Part shown: positions 8,077 through 15,152 of the stretch, one piece after another
Position numbering within the stretch: position 1 is the stretch's first letter
How the letters are laid out: each line of letters begins with the position of its first letter
Source: DASZKW01 sp035552775
GTDB lineage: Bacteria; Actinomycetota; Acidimicrobiia; Acidimicrobiales; Palsa-688
Length of the DNA stretch: 25,784 nt
Direction of reading: 5' to 3'
NCBI GenBank assembly: GCA_035552775.1
Contig: DASZKW010000085.1
Location: 1 to 25,784 of the forward strand
Translations under genes and position numbers: made by a program
The notes under the pieces: model-generated
Told to the model about the DNA's origin: nothing
What the model saw: the letters and a program-made list of their open reading frames with translations, nothing else
Database searches by the model: none

Positions 8077-9330
8077 ATGAGCGTCGCCGTTGGTATCGAG
8101 CAGGTCTCCAAGCGTTTCAGGCTTTACCAGGAGACCTTCTCGTCGCTGAAGGACAAGGTCCTCCACATGGGCCGGGTGCCATACGAGGACTTCTGGGCGC
8201 TGCGCGACATCGACCTCGAGATCGCCCAGGGATCCACGTTCGGGCTCCTCGGGCACAACGGTTCGGGCAAATCGACGATGCTCAAGCTGGTGGCCGGGAT
8301 CCTCCAGCCCACCTCGGGGCGCATACTCGTGCGCGGCCGCCTCGCCGCCCTCCTGGAGCTCGGCGCCGGCTTCCAACCCGAGCTCACCGGCCGGGAGAAC
8401 GTGTTCCTCAACGCCTCGCTTCTGGGGATGCCCAGGCGGGAGATCGAGCGTCGCTTCGACAAGATCGTCGCCTTCGCCGAACTGGAGACCTTCATCGATC
8501 AGCAGGTCAAGTACTACTCGTCGGGAATGTACGTGAGGCTGGGTTTCGCGGTGGCGGTCAACGTGGATCCGGACGTCCTGCTGGTCGACGAGGTCCTGGC
8601 CGTCGGCGACGAGAACTTCCAGCGCAAGTGCATCGACAGGGTCCAGGAGTTCCAACGCCAGGGACGCACCATCGTCGTGGTCAGTCACAATGCCGACCTG
8701 ATCCGGCGTATCTGCGACCAGGCCGCCGTCCTCGACGAGGGCAAACTGGTGGCCCAGGGAGAGCCCGGAACCGCCATCCGTGCCTTCCACGAGCATCTGC
8801 TCGCCCGCCAGCGCCTCGTCGAAGCGCGCGCCTTGGCCGCGACTCTCGGTGACCTCGACGGCACCGCCGCCGAGGCCCCCGACCCCCTCACGAGGGTAGT
8901 GAGCATCACCGAGGTGAGCACCGATCCGCCTGCGGCGGGAGGCGACCAGCACCTCGAGGCGGGACAGGCGCTGACCCTGAAGATCGGATATCACGCTGCT
9001 GAGAGAGTCGACGACCTCAACGTGTGGGTCAACCTCCACGACATCGAGGGCCGTCTGCTGTTCGGCTATAGCACCGGCATGGGCGGCGCCGACCTGCGGG
9101 GCATCGAGGGCGACGGCCATGTGGAGTTCCGCTTCGCCTACGTACCGTTGCTCGAAGGCGACTTTATGTGGGTGATCGGGATGACCAGCTTCGACGGCAA
9201 GACGGTCTACGACATCCGGGAACAGCAGGACCGTTTGTCAGTGACCAACCCGAGTTCGAGGATCGGCCTGCTCGGCATACCGACAGCCGTCGTCGTATGC
9301 CCAAGCGTCACGCAGGTGCCGGCTCACTGA
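8077..9330 (+). CDS. Polysaccharide ABC transporter ATP-binding protein (Wzt), with C-terminal substrate-binding domain
   Basis: The 417-residue ATPase energises export of a polysaccharide through the Wzm-type permease. Walker A is GHNGSGKST (residues 59-67); ELGAGFQPELTGRENV is the Q-loop region typical of this subfamily; the signature is YSSGMYVRLGFAVAV; Walker B is VLLVDEVLAVGD; the switch histidine is in VVVSHNADL. After a linker at about 250-280 comes a beta-rich C-terminal domain of about 140 residues (VDDLNVWVNLHDIEGRLLFG), which corresponds to the Wzt_C carbohydrate-binding module that reads the finished chain. The start ATG fits the family N-terminus. Its 3' end overlaps clpP on the other strand by 23 bases. 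Confidence 0.93.
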   Translation: MSVAVGIEQVSKRFRLYQETFSSLKDKVLHMGRVPYEDFWALRDIDLEIAQGSTFGLLGHNGSGKSTMLKLVAGILQPTSGRILVRGRLAALLELGAGFQPELTGRENVFLNASLLGMPRREIERRFDKIVAFAELETFIDQQVKYYSSGMYVRLGFAVAVNVDPDVLLVDEVLAVGDENFQRKCIDRVQEFQRQGRTIVVVSHNADLIRRICDQAAVLDEGKLVAQGEPGTAIRAFHEHLLARQRLVEARALAATLGDLDGTAAEAPDPLTRVVSITEVSTDPPAAGGDQHLEAGQALTLKIGYHAAERVDDLNVWVNLHDIEGRLLFGYSTGMGGADLRGIEGDGHVEFRFAYVPLLEGDFMWVIGMTSFDGKTVYDIREQQDRLSVTNPSSRIGLLGIPTAVVVCPSVTQVPAH

Positions 9331-9922
9331 CGTCGACGGCACGCTCGATCACCTGGTCGATGAAGCCGTACGCCTTGGCGTCGTCGGCGGTAAACCACCG
9401 GTCGCGGTCCGAGTCCGCCTCGATGCGCTCGATGGGCTGGCCCGTGTGGAACGAGATCCGCTCCGCCATCATCTTCTTCAAGTAGACGATCTGCTCCGCC
9501 TGGATGGCTATGTCGGCTGCCTGGCCCTGGGCCTGCCCGGACGGCTGGTGCATCAGGATCCTCGAATGAGGCAGCGAGAAGCGCTTACCCTTCTCCCCCG
9601 CACAAAGCAGGAACTGTCCCATCGACGCCGCCAGTCCCATGCACACCGTCGACACCGCGCACGGGACGAACTGCATCGTGTCGTAGATCGCCAGGCCAGC
9701 GGTGATCGACCCGCCCGGCGAGTTGATGTACAGGCTTATGTCACGCTTGGAGTCCTCCGCCGCCAGCAACAGCAACTGGGCACAGACGAGATTGGCGCTG
9801 GTGTCGTCCACCTGGGTGCCGAGGAACACGATCCTGTTCCGCAACAACCGCTGGTAGATCTCCATGGAACGGTCCCCGCCGCCCACCTGGGCGGCGGCGT
9901 GGGGAAGGATCAGCTCGGACAT
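9308..9922 (-). CDS. clpP: ATP-dependent Clp protease proteolytic subunit
   Basis: This is a full-length 204-residue ClpP. The catalytic triad is visible: Ser100 in MGLAASMGQFLL, His125 in RILMHQPSG, and Asp174 in EADSDRDRWF. The oligomerisation and handle segments (YINSPGGSITAGLAIYDTM, AADIAIQAEQI) are intact. It would form the chambered peptidase that works with ClpX or ClpC. Neither tig, clpX nor a second clpP is nearby; the gene stands alone inside the glycan cluster. ATG 9922 is chosen because MSELILPHA resembles actinobacterial ClpP N-termini; an in-frame ATG at 9979 is possible. GGGAGGG lies 16 bases before the ATG, inside a hairpin. Confidence 0.95.
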   Translation of the reverse strand: MSELILPHAAAQVGGGDRSMEIYQRLLRNRIVFLGTQVDDTSANLVCAQLLLLAAEDSKRDISLYINSPGGSITAGLAIYDTMQFVPCAVSTVCMGLAASMGQFLLCAGEKGKRFSLPHSRILMHQPSGQAQGQAADIAIQAEQIVYLKKMMAERISFHTGQPIERIEADSDRDRWFTADDAKAYGFIDQVIERAVDVSEPAPA

Positions 9923-9927
9923 GTTGA

Positions 9928-9944
9928 GGAGGGTATCGCCCTCC
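9928..9944 (-). promoter_or_regulatory. Hairpin holding the clpP Shine-Dalgarno-like sequence
   Basis: The minus strand reads GGAGGG-CGATA-CCCTCC, a perfect six-pair stem with a five-base loop, ending six bases before the preferred clpP ATG. The 5' arm is the only Shine-Dalgarno-like sequence upstream of clpP. Pairing would hide it, so translation could depend on structure. The sequence also codes if an upstream start is used. Confidence 0.4.
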
Positions 9945-10031
9945 CGGACCTCGCGTGAGGCTCGTCCCCCAACCGCCATTGCCGGTCCGTTACAATGCGG
10001 CGACGTCGAAGTAGCACCTGGAGTCCGCGCA

Positions 10032-10745
10032 TTGACGAGCCCCGACAACTACACCGGCGTCGACAACTTGGACGTGCTGGACGTTGCCGTGAACTACCGC
10101 CGCTTCCTCGCCGCTCTGATCCTGGGCAGCGGTGGGGATCCCAAAAGCGGCCGGGCCGTCCTCGACTTCGGTGCCGGTGATGGGACGTATGCTCGCTGTG
10201 CCCGTGAGCTGGGCTACGACGTCATGTGCGTCGAGCTCGACCCGCTCTTGCGCCGCCGTCTCCTCGACGACGGATTTCACACCGTGCGCGACCTGAGTGG
10301 CGTGGCGGACGACGGCATTGACTTCGTCTACAGCTTCAACGTCCTCGAGCACATCGAAGACGACCTGGGCGTCCTCGAGGAGCTGCACAGGGTCACTTCC
10401 TGCGACGGGACCTTGCTGCTCTACGTCCCCGCATTCTCGGTCCTCTACAGCAGCATGGATGCCAAGGTCGGCCACGTCCGCCGCTACCACAAGGCAGGCT
10501 TGGCTTCGGTGGTGGAGCAGGCCGGATTCAAAGTTGATCGGTGCACCCACGCCGACAGCATCGGCTTTTTCGCTTCACTGCTCTACCGTGCGTTCGGATC
10601 GAGAGAAGGTCATCTCGACCGCCGGTCCGTTCAACTCTACGACCGTTGGGTGTTCCCGATCAGCAGGGCACTCGACCGTGTGGTCTCCTACTGGTTCGGC
10701 AAGAACCTGATCCTGACCGCCCGGCGCCAGGGCATGATCCCGTGA
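10032..10745 (+). CDS. SAM-dependent methyltransferase (Methyltransf_11/23-like)
   Basis: The 237-residue class I methyltransferase has motif I AVLDFGAGDGTYARCARELG, an acidic end of strand 2 (VMCVELDP), and the FNVLEHIEDD motif typical of methyltransferases acting on lipids, quinones or glycan intermediates. The C-terminal region after GHVRRYHKAGLASVVEQAGF is as expected for the family. A TTG start at 10032 is preferred because GGAG at 10020-10023 sits eight bases before it; a TACAAT hexamer at 9991-9996 could be its -10. The stop overlaps the GTG start of the GT2 gene (GTGA), so the two are probably co-translated. It may modify a polyprenyl-linked or glycan substrate handled by that glycosyltransferase; this is inference. 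Confidence 0.82.
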   Translation: MTSPDNYTGVDNLDVLDVAVNYRRFLAALILGSGGDPKSGRAVLDFGAGDGTYARCARELGYDVMCVELDPLLRRRLLDDGFHTVRDLSGVADDGIDFVYSFNVLEHIEDDLGVLEELHRVTSCDGTLLLYVPAFSVLYSSMDAKVGHVRRYHKAGLASVVEQAGFKVDRCTHADSIGFFASLLYRAFGSREGHLDRRSVQLYDRWVFPISRALDRVVSYWFGKNLILTARRQGMIP

Positions 10746-11776
10746 CCACCAGATCGCCGACCGGGGTACCTGCACCGCCGGCCACTGCCACCCGGCCGAG
10801 GCCTGTCACGACGGCCGACGACCCGGGGGATCCCGACCTCCGGGTGGCGGTGGTGGTGCCGTGCCACGACGAGGCCGCGTCGATCACCCGGGTGGTCATC
10901 GACTTCGCCGCCGCGCTTCCCGGAGCGCAGATCTACGTCTACGACAACGCCTCGAGTGACCAGACCTCGGCGCTCGCCGAACAGGCCGGGGCCATCGTGT
11001 ACCGCGAGCCGCGCAAAGGCAAGGGCAACGTCACCCGTCGGATGTTCGCCGACGTCGACGCCGACGTGTACGTGATGGTCGACGGCGACGGCACCTACGA
11101 CGCCAGCTCGTCTCCGAAAATGCTGGACCTGCTGCTCCACGACCGTCTCGACATGGTCGTCGGTACCCGCCAGCCCGTAGCCGACGACGCCAACGTCTAC
11201 CGCAAGGGCCACTCCACTGGTAACGCGGCGTTCAGCCGCGCCCTGAACGCCGTGCTCGGCGGCTGTTTCACCGACATCTTCTCCGGTTACCGGGTCATGT
11301 CGAAGCGCTTCGTCAAGTCGTTCCCCATCCAGTCGACCGGCTTCGAGATAGAGACCGAGTTGAGCGCCCACGCCGTTGAGGTGGGCGCGGCCTACGCCGA
11401 GGTGCCCACCGCCTACGGCAGTCGCGACGACGGGTCGTCCAGCAAGCTGCGGACCTACCGTGATGGCACCCGAATCATGTTCACCCTCATACGCTTGTTC
11501 GAGGCCATGAGGCCGTTGCAGTTTTTCGCCATCTGCTTCGCGTTGTTGACCGCCGTCGCCTTCGCCCTCGGCATACCTGTGGTCAACGACTACGCGCGCA
11601 CCGGGCTGGTGCTGCGCTTCCCGACCGCGATCTTGGCCATGAGTGTCCAGATCGTGGCATTTTTGTGCCTGACCAGTGGGGTCATCTTGAAAAGCGTGCG
11701 CCGTGCCCGCCAGGAGGCTCGGCGCTTGGTCTACCTCCAACATCGAGCTCCATCCTCGATCGACTCGCGGTCATAG
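10742..11776 (+). CDS. Glycosyltransferase family 2 (polyprenyl-phosphate-sugar synthase-like), membrane-anchored
   Basis: The 344-residue GT-A protein starts with a Pro/Thr-rich disordered stretch (1-33), then VAVVVPCHDEAASI, the conserved GT2 opening. VDGDGTYD (residues 113-120) is the metal-binding DXD. The segment FSGYRVMSKRFVKSFPIQ and the acidic GFEIETELSAHA match dolichol/polyprenyl-phosphate sugar synthases. Two hydrophobic helices near the C-terminus (about 255-280 and 290-315) anchor it to the membrane. Such enzymes load a sugar on a lipid carrier for use by membrane glycosyltransferases. The GTG start overlaps the methyltransferase stop; the next gene, a polytopic membrane protein, starts 15 bases downstream. 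Confidence 0.88.
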   Translation: MTTRSPTGVPAPPATATRPRPVTTADDPGDPDLRVAVVVPCHDEAASITRVVIDFAAALPGAQIYVYDNASSDQTSALAEQAGAIVYREPRKGKGNVTRRMFADVDADVYVMVDGDGTYDASSSPKMLDLLLHDRLDMVVGTRQPVADDANVYRKGHSTGNAAFSRALNAVLGGCFTDIFSGYRVMSKRFVKSFPIQSTGFEIETELSAHAVEVGAAYAEVPTAYGSRDDGSSSKLRTYRDGTRIMFTLIRLFEAMRPLQFFAICFALLTAVAFALGIPVVNDYARTGLVLRFPTAILAMSVQIVAFLCLTSGVILKSVRRARQEARRLVYLQHRAPSSIDSRS

Positions 11777-11791
11777 CGGTCGACCGAGACT

Positions 11792-13441
11792 GTGGCGGAG
11801 CGCACGATGGTGGACGACGGCGACAGTGACCGAGGCGCGCTGGCGGCTCCCGCCCGGGCGCAACCCAACCGCCGGGTCTTCAGGATCACATGGGTGTCCA
11901 CGTTTATCGTCTTCGTCCTCGTCGGCACCTTGTGGAACCTCGCCCAGCCGCTGTTCTCGGGCGCCGACGAGCTCGAGCACTACCTCATGGGCGAAGCGGT
12001 CTACTCAGGCCAGCTCCTCCCGCCGCTGGCGCGCAACGTCCCCGACCAGTTTGTAGGCGGCAAGGTCACCGTCCGCCGCCCAGTTGTCCTGCCCGGCTGC
12101 TGGATCGCCAAGGCGACTGTGTCGGCGGACTGCGGCCCCGGGCTCGTGGGGCCCGCCCCCGTGAGTCACGCCGTCGACTACGTGAGCCGCGAGCCCCTCC
12201 TTCCCACTTTCCTCAACGGATTGCCCGTATACCTGGACCCGCTCCAACCCGGTTTCTATCTGGGGCGGTCCGTCGACACGGTCATCGGCGCCGGCTTCTT
12301 CGCCACCGCTGTCGCCTTGGCGCTCTCGCGACGGCGCCACATGCTGATGACCGCGGTCGTGATGGGGACGACGCCGTCGGTCGTCGCCGGCTGGGGCGTG
12401 CTCGGCTCGAGCCAGCTCGAGATCGGCACCGTCTCCGTCGTGTGGGTCGCTACCGCCCTGTTGATCGGCGGTGAGGCGCCGACCAGGCGTTTCGTCACCC
12501 TGGTCACGGTCACGTCCGTGGTGTTGTTGATGTCGCGCCCGATCTCGTTCGTCTACCTCGGGTTGGCCGGCCTCGCCCTGCTCATCGCCGGGGACCGGCA
12601 TCGGCTGAGGGCCATGGTCCGGCTGCGGTCGGTGCGGGTTGGATTGGGGATCATCGCCATCGCCCTGCTTGGCGCGCTGGCCTGGTACAAGTTCGCCTCC
12701 GCTCCGGCCAACCCCCTGTACATGAAGTTCAACCACTTCCCCGTGCACCCGGCTCTGACCCAACGCGTCTCGATCACTCTGTCACAAGTGCAGGGCTGGT
12801 GGAACCAGGCGATCGGTTCGGTCGGCTTCAACGAGTACGACGGCCCCTGGCTGGTGGTCCTGTTGTGGACGAGCACCTGTGCTGCCGTCGTCGGGGCCGG
12901 CCTCGTCTTCGCCCGCCGGCGGGCGGCCCTGGCCACGACCGTCCTCATCGCGTTCTTGTTGTTCCTCGGGGTTGCGGTGCAAGTCGTCCTGCTGCCCCAC
13001 GTCTACCTGTTCTGGCAGGGCCGCTACGACATCCCCGCGCTGCTCGGTGTGATGATCATCGGAGCGTCCTCGCTCGACAAACACCTGCCCGCGGTCCCCC
13101 AGCTAAGGCGCCTCGCCACCGCTCCCATCGTGGTGGCCGGGTGCTTGCAGATAATCGAGTTCTACGCCGTGTTGCGCCGCTACGCCGTCGGCGTGAACGG
13201 CACCCTCGATCCGCTCGGCTGGACCAACGCGTGGCACCCACCGATCCCGGTCCTCGTGCTGCTCATCGGCGGCGCTTTGGCCATCGCCCTGGCCTACGCG
13301 ATCCTGCTGCGCCATCAGCGGGCTAGTCTTCGTCGGCACGCGGGCGTGGCGAAACCGGCAGACGCGCCAGGTTTAGGTCCTGGTCCCGAGAGGGATGGAG
13401 GTTCGAGTCCTCTCGCCCGCACCTACCTGGGGCAGGAGTAG
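11792..13441 (+). CDS. Polytopic membrane protein, DUF2142-like; 3' end overlaps tRNA-Leu
   Basis: The 549-residue protein has a cytosolic N-terminus, then about ten hydrophobic helices. Its first extracytoplasmic loop carries the acidic FSGADELEHYLMGEAVYSG motif, and a late loop has FWQGRYDIPALLG; both are typical of DUF2142 proteins, which are GT-C-like and placed in surface glycan assembly. A substrate is not known. The start is GTG 11792, with ATG 11807 as an alternative. The last helix ends at about residue 508. Codons 517-544 read straight through the whole tRNA-Leu gene in the same direction, with the stop at 13439-13441. The tail GVAKPADAPGLGPGPERDGG is therefore tRNA-derived. Processing of the tRNA would remove the stop codon from a read-through mRNA. 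Confidence 0.8.
   Translation: MAERTMVDDGDSDRGALAAPARAQPNRRVFRITWVSTFIVFVLVGTLWNLAQPLFSGADELEHYLMGEAVYSGQLLPPLARNVPDQFVGGKVTVRRPVVLPGCWIAKATVSADCGPGLVGPAPVSHAVDYVSREPLLPTFLNGLPVYLDPLQPGFYLGRSVDTVIGAGFFATAVALALSRRRHMLMTAVVMGTTPSVVAGWGVLGSSQLEIGTVSVVWVATALLIGGEAPTRRFVTLVTVTSVVLLMSRPISFVYLGLAGLALLIAGDRHRLRAMVRLRSVRVGLGIIAIALLGALAWYKFASAPANPLYMKFNHFPVHPALTQRVSITLSQVQGWWNQAIGSVGFNEYDGPWLVVLLWTSTCAAVVGAGLVFARRRAALATTVLIAFLLFLGVAVQVVLLPHVYLFWQGRYDIPALLGVMIIGASSLDKHLPAVPQLRRLATAPIVVAGCLQIIEFYAVLRRYAVGVNGTLDPLGWTNAWHPPIPVLVLLIGGALAIALAYAILLRHQRASLRRHAGVAKPADAPGLGPGPERDGGSSPLARTYLGQE
13340..13421 (+). tRNA. tRNA-Leu, anticodon UAG
   Basis: The 82-base sequence folds as a class II tRNA: acceptor stem GCGGGCG/CGCCCGC, D-arm with GGC...GACGCG, anticodon arm CCAGG-TTTAGGT-CCTGG with anticodon TAG, a long variable arm (TCCCGAGAGGGA), and a T-arm with GGTTCGAGTCC. 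The discriminator is A and CCA is not encoded. It reads CUA and related leucine codons. It lies entirely within the end of the upstream membrane-protein gene, with its first base at the first base of codon 517. Confidence 0.97.
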
Positions 13442-15084
13442 TCGGGATCCCACTGCTGGGCGGCTCCGCTGTAGCCGCTGCCGACGTAGCCGTACTGGAC
13501 CAGCATGGGGATACCTCCGGCGAAGTCGAACTGCGACTGGGAACAGAACGCCGAGGCGCTGTAACTACCGGTGTAGATGTTGCCGGCGCCGGCGATCCAG
13601 GTGGGCAGCCCCGGCATCTGGTAGCCGCCGGCGATCTTGCCCCACTGGTAGTGCGTGCAGTAGACGCCGGCGGTAAGGCCGTCCGAACGCACCGCATCGA
13701 CCATGCCCTGGATGATCTGGGCGTTGACCCCGGTGGTGGAGAAGTCCCAGCCCTCTCCGGTCTCCACGTCCATCCACCACACGTTGGGGAAGAAGCCCTC
13801 GTGGTGGAGGTAGCTCACGGCCTGGAGGGCGTTGTTCCAGCCCCAGTTGTACCCGCACGCCGTGGTGATGGCGACCGTCGGGCAGTACCGCGGGCCTCGG
13901 GTGGCGTTGGCGAGGTCACCGTAGGCGCCGTTGATCGGCGTGGCCACCTGGTAGGCCTGGAGCGCGGGACCGGCCCACGCCGCCTCGCTGGCCGTGCACG
14001 GGTTAGGCCCGTATTGGCCGCCGAAGGGGTCGTTCACCCCTATCCAGCCGTTGGTCACCCCCACGACCGCGATGCGCGAACCGGACAGGGGATAGGAGCC
14101 GCCGCACTGGGGCCAGGAGATGTCGTAGCCTGTCGCCCCGCCCGGGAAGGCGAAGCCGTGAGCCGTGCTCGCCATGTCCACGATGGGCGCCGGGCCCGGA
14201 TTGGAGCCGGTCGAGCCGAGGAAGGGGGCGTCGCCGAAGGTGAACACGCCTCCGTCGGACGCCACCAGCCAGTAACCCCCACCGTCGGGCGTGGGCGCCA
14301 TCGTCTCGATGGGGGCGTTGAGGTGGTGGCCGCCCTCCGAACCGAGGAAACCGGCGTCGCCGAAGGTGAATATCCCCCCGTCGGACGCCACCAGCCAGTA
14401 ACCCCCACCGTCGGACGTCGCCGCCATCGCCACGACCGGGGCGTTCAGGGGGTGACCGCCCTCGGACCCGTAGAAACCGGCGTCGCCGAAGGTGAATATC
14501 CCCCCGTCGGACGCCACCAGCCAGTAACCCCCACCGTCGCGCGTCGCCGCCATTCCCACGACCGGGGCGCTCAAAGGGTGGCCGCCCTCGGACCCGTAGA
14601 AACCGGCGTCGCCGAAGGTGAATATCCCCCCGTCGGACGCCACCAGCCAGTAGCCCTTGCCGTCGGGTGTCGCCGCCATGGCCACGATGGGCCGGCTGAG
14701 GGGCTGTCCCCGCATCTCGCCCAGGTTGGCCGTGCCGAAGCTGTAGACGCCACCGTCGGACGCCACCGTCCAATAGCCCACTCCGCTGCCGGGAAGCGAT
14801 GCCGCTCGGACGCCGGTGCCGGTGGGCGCGGTGGCACCCCCGCCTGCAGGCGCCGGTGCCTCGGCGCCACTCGGCTCGGTGGCGCCGGCGGCGGCCGGGC
14901 CGGCGTTGCCCGCGGGCGAGCCGGCGACCGCGCCGGCGGCGGCCGGTCCCGTCAGGCTGGCAGCGGTGGCCCTCAGGGGCGAGGCGGCGGCGGTCACCGG
15001 AATCGCCGCCAGGCCGGCCGCCACCGTGATGGCGGCAAGGGCGCGCGAGAGCGCGCCGGTGAAACCAAATGGAAGTAATGCCAC
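13423..15084 (-). CDS. Secreted repeat protein with C-terminal glycoside-hydrolase-like (GH25/DUF1906-type) domain
   Basis: The 553-residue protein begins with a signal peptide (basic start, then ALAAITVAAGLAAIPVTAAA). An Ala/Gly/Pro linker follows to about residue 100. Next come about five 42-residue repeats of the form GYWLVASDGGIFTFGDAGF (about 105-320), probably a beta-propeller-like or wall-binding module. The last 210 residues start GYDISWPQCGG and include WWMDVETGEGW and GLTAGVYCTHYQWGKIAGG; this resembles TIM-barrel glycosidase-like domains of the GH25 or DUF1906 type, with conserved cysteines and the DVE acidic pair. It probably acts on or binds the cell wall outside the cell. GTG 15084 is chosen because GGAGGT sits seven bases before it. 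It ends two bases from the tRNA-Leu gene and overlaps the DUF2142-like gene tail-to-tail. Confidence 0.82.
   Translation of the reverse strand: MALLPFGFTGALSRALAAITVAAGLAAIPVTAAASPLRATAASLTGPAAAGAVAGSPAGNAGPAAAGATEPSGAEAPAPAGGGATAPTGTGVRAASLPGSGVGYWTVASDGGVYSFGTANLGEMRGQPLSRPIVAMAATPDGKGYWLVASDGGIFTFGDAGFYGSEGGHPLSAPVVGMAATRDGGGYWLVASDGGIFTFGDAGFYGSEGGHPLNAPVVAMAATSDGGGYWLVASDGGIFTFGDAGFLGSEGGHHLNAPIETMAPTPDGGGYWLVASDGGVFTFGDAPFLGSTGSNPGPAPIVDMASTAHGFAFPGGATGYDISWPQCGGSYPLSGSRIAVVGVTNGWIGVNDPFGGQYGPNPCTASEAAWAGPALQAYQVATPINGAYGDLANATRGPRYCPTVAITTACGYNWGWNNALQAVSYLHHEGFFPNVWWMDVETGEGWDFSTTGVNAQIIQGMVDAVRSDGLTAGVYCTHYQWGKIAGGYQMPGLPTWIAGAGNIYTGSYSASAFCSQSQFDFAGGIPMLVQYGYVGSGYSGAAQQWDPDYSCPR
14190..14810 (-). 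repeat. 126-bp tandem repeats within the secreted protein gene
   Basis: The phrase GTCGGACGCCACC recurs on the plus strand at 14254, 14380, 14506 and 14632, exactly 126 bases apart, and a variant is at 14755 (123 bases). The middle copies are almost identical over most of the unit, so they were duplicated or homogenised recently. Each unit encodes a 42-residue GYWLVASDGG repeat. Confidence 0.93.
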
Positions 15085-15152
15085 TTTTGGCACCTCCGCG
15101 CCGCCCCGAGTGGAATCCTCACAGCGTAGCGACTCTGCGCTCGCCGCGTGGC

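Noticed and set aside
7980..8111. HAD protein starting at 8111
   Set aside because: The extra 44 residues are antisense to the wzt start and its ribosome-binding region.
7999..9120. Minus-strand open frame of 373 codons opposite wzt
   Set aside because: Antisense shadow of the ATPase; no domain motif and biased composition.
9979..10010. Full sigma-70 promoter for the methyltransferase at 10032
   Set aside because: TACAAT at 9991-9996 is a plausible -10, but no -35 match lies 16-18 bases upstream, so it is mentioned only in the gene entry.
13651..15078. Plus-strand open frame of 475 codons opposite the secreted repeat protein
   Set aside because: It mirrors the repeat structure in antisense. 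The minus frame has a signal peptide, a Shine-Dalgarno and a recognisable domain.
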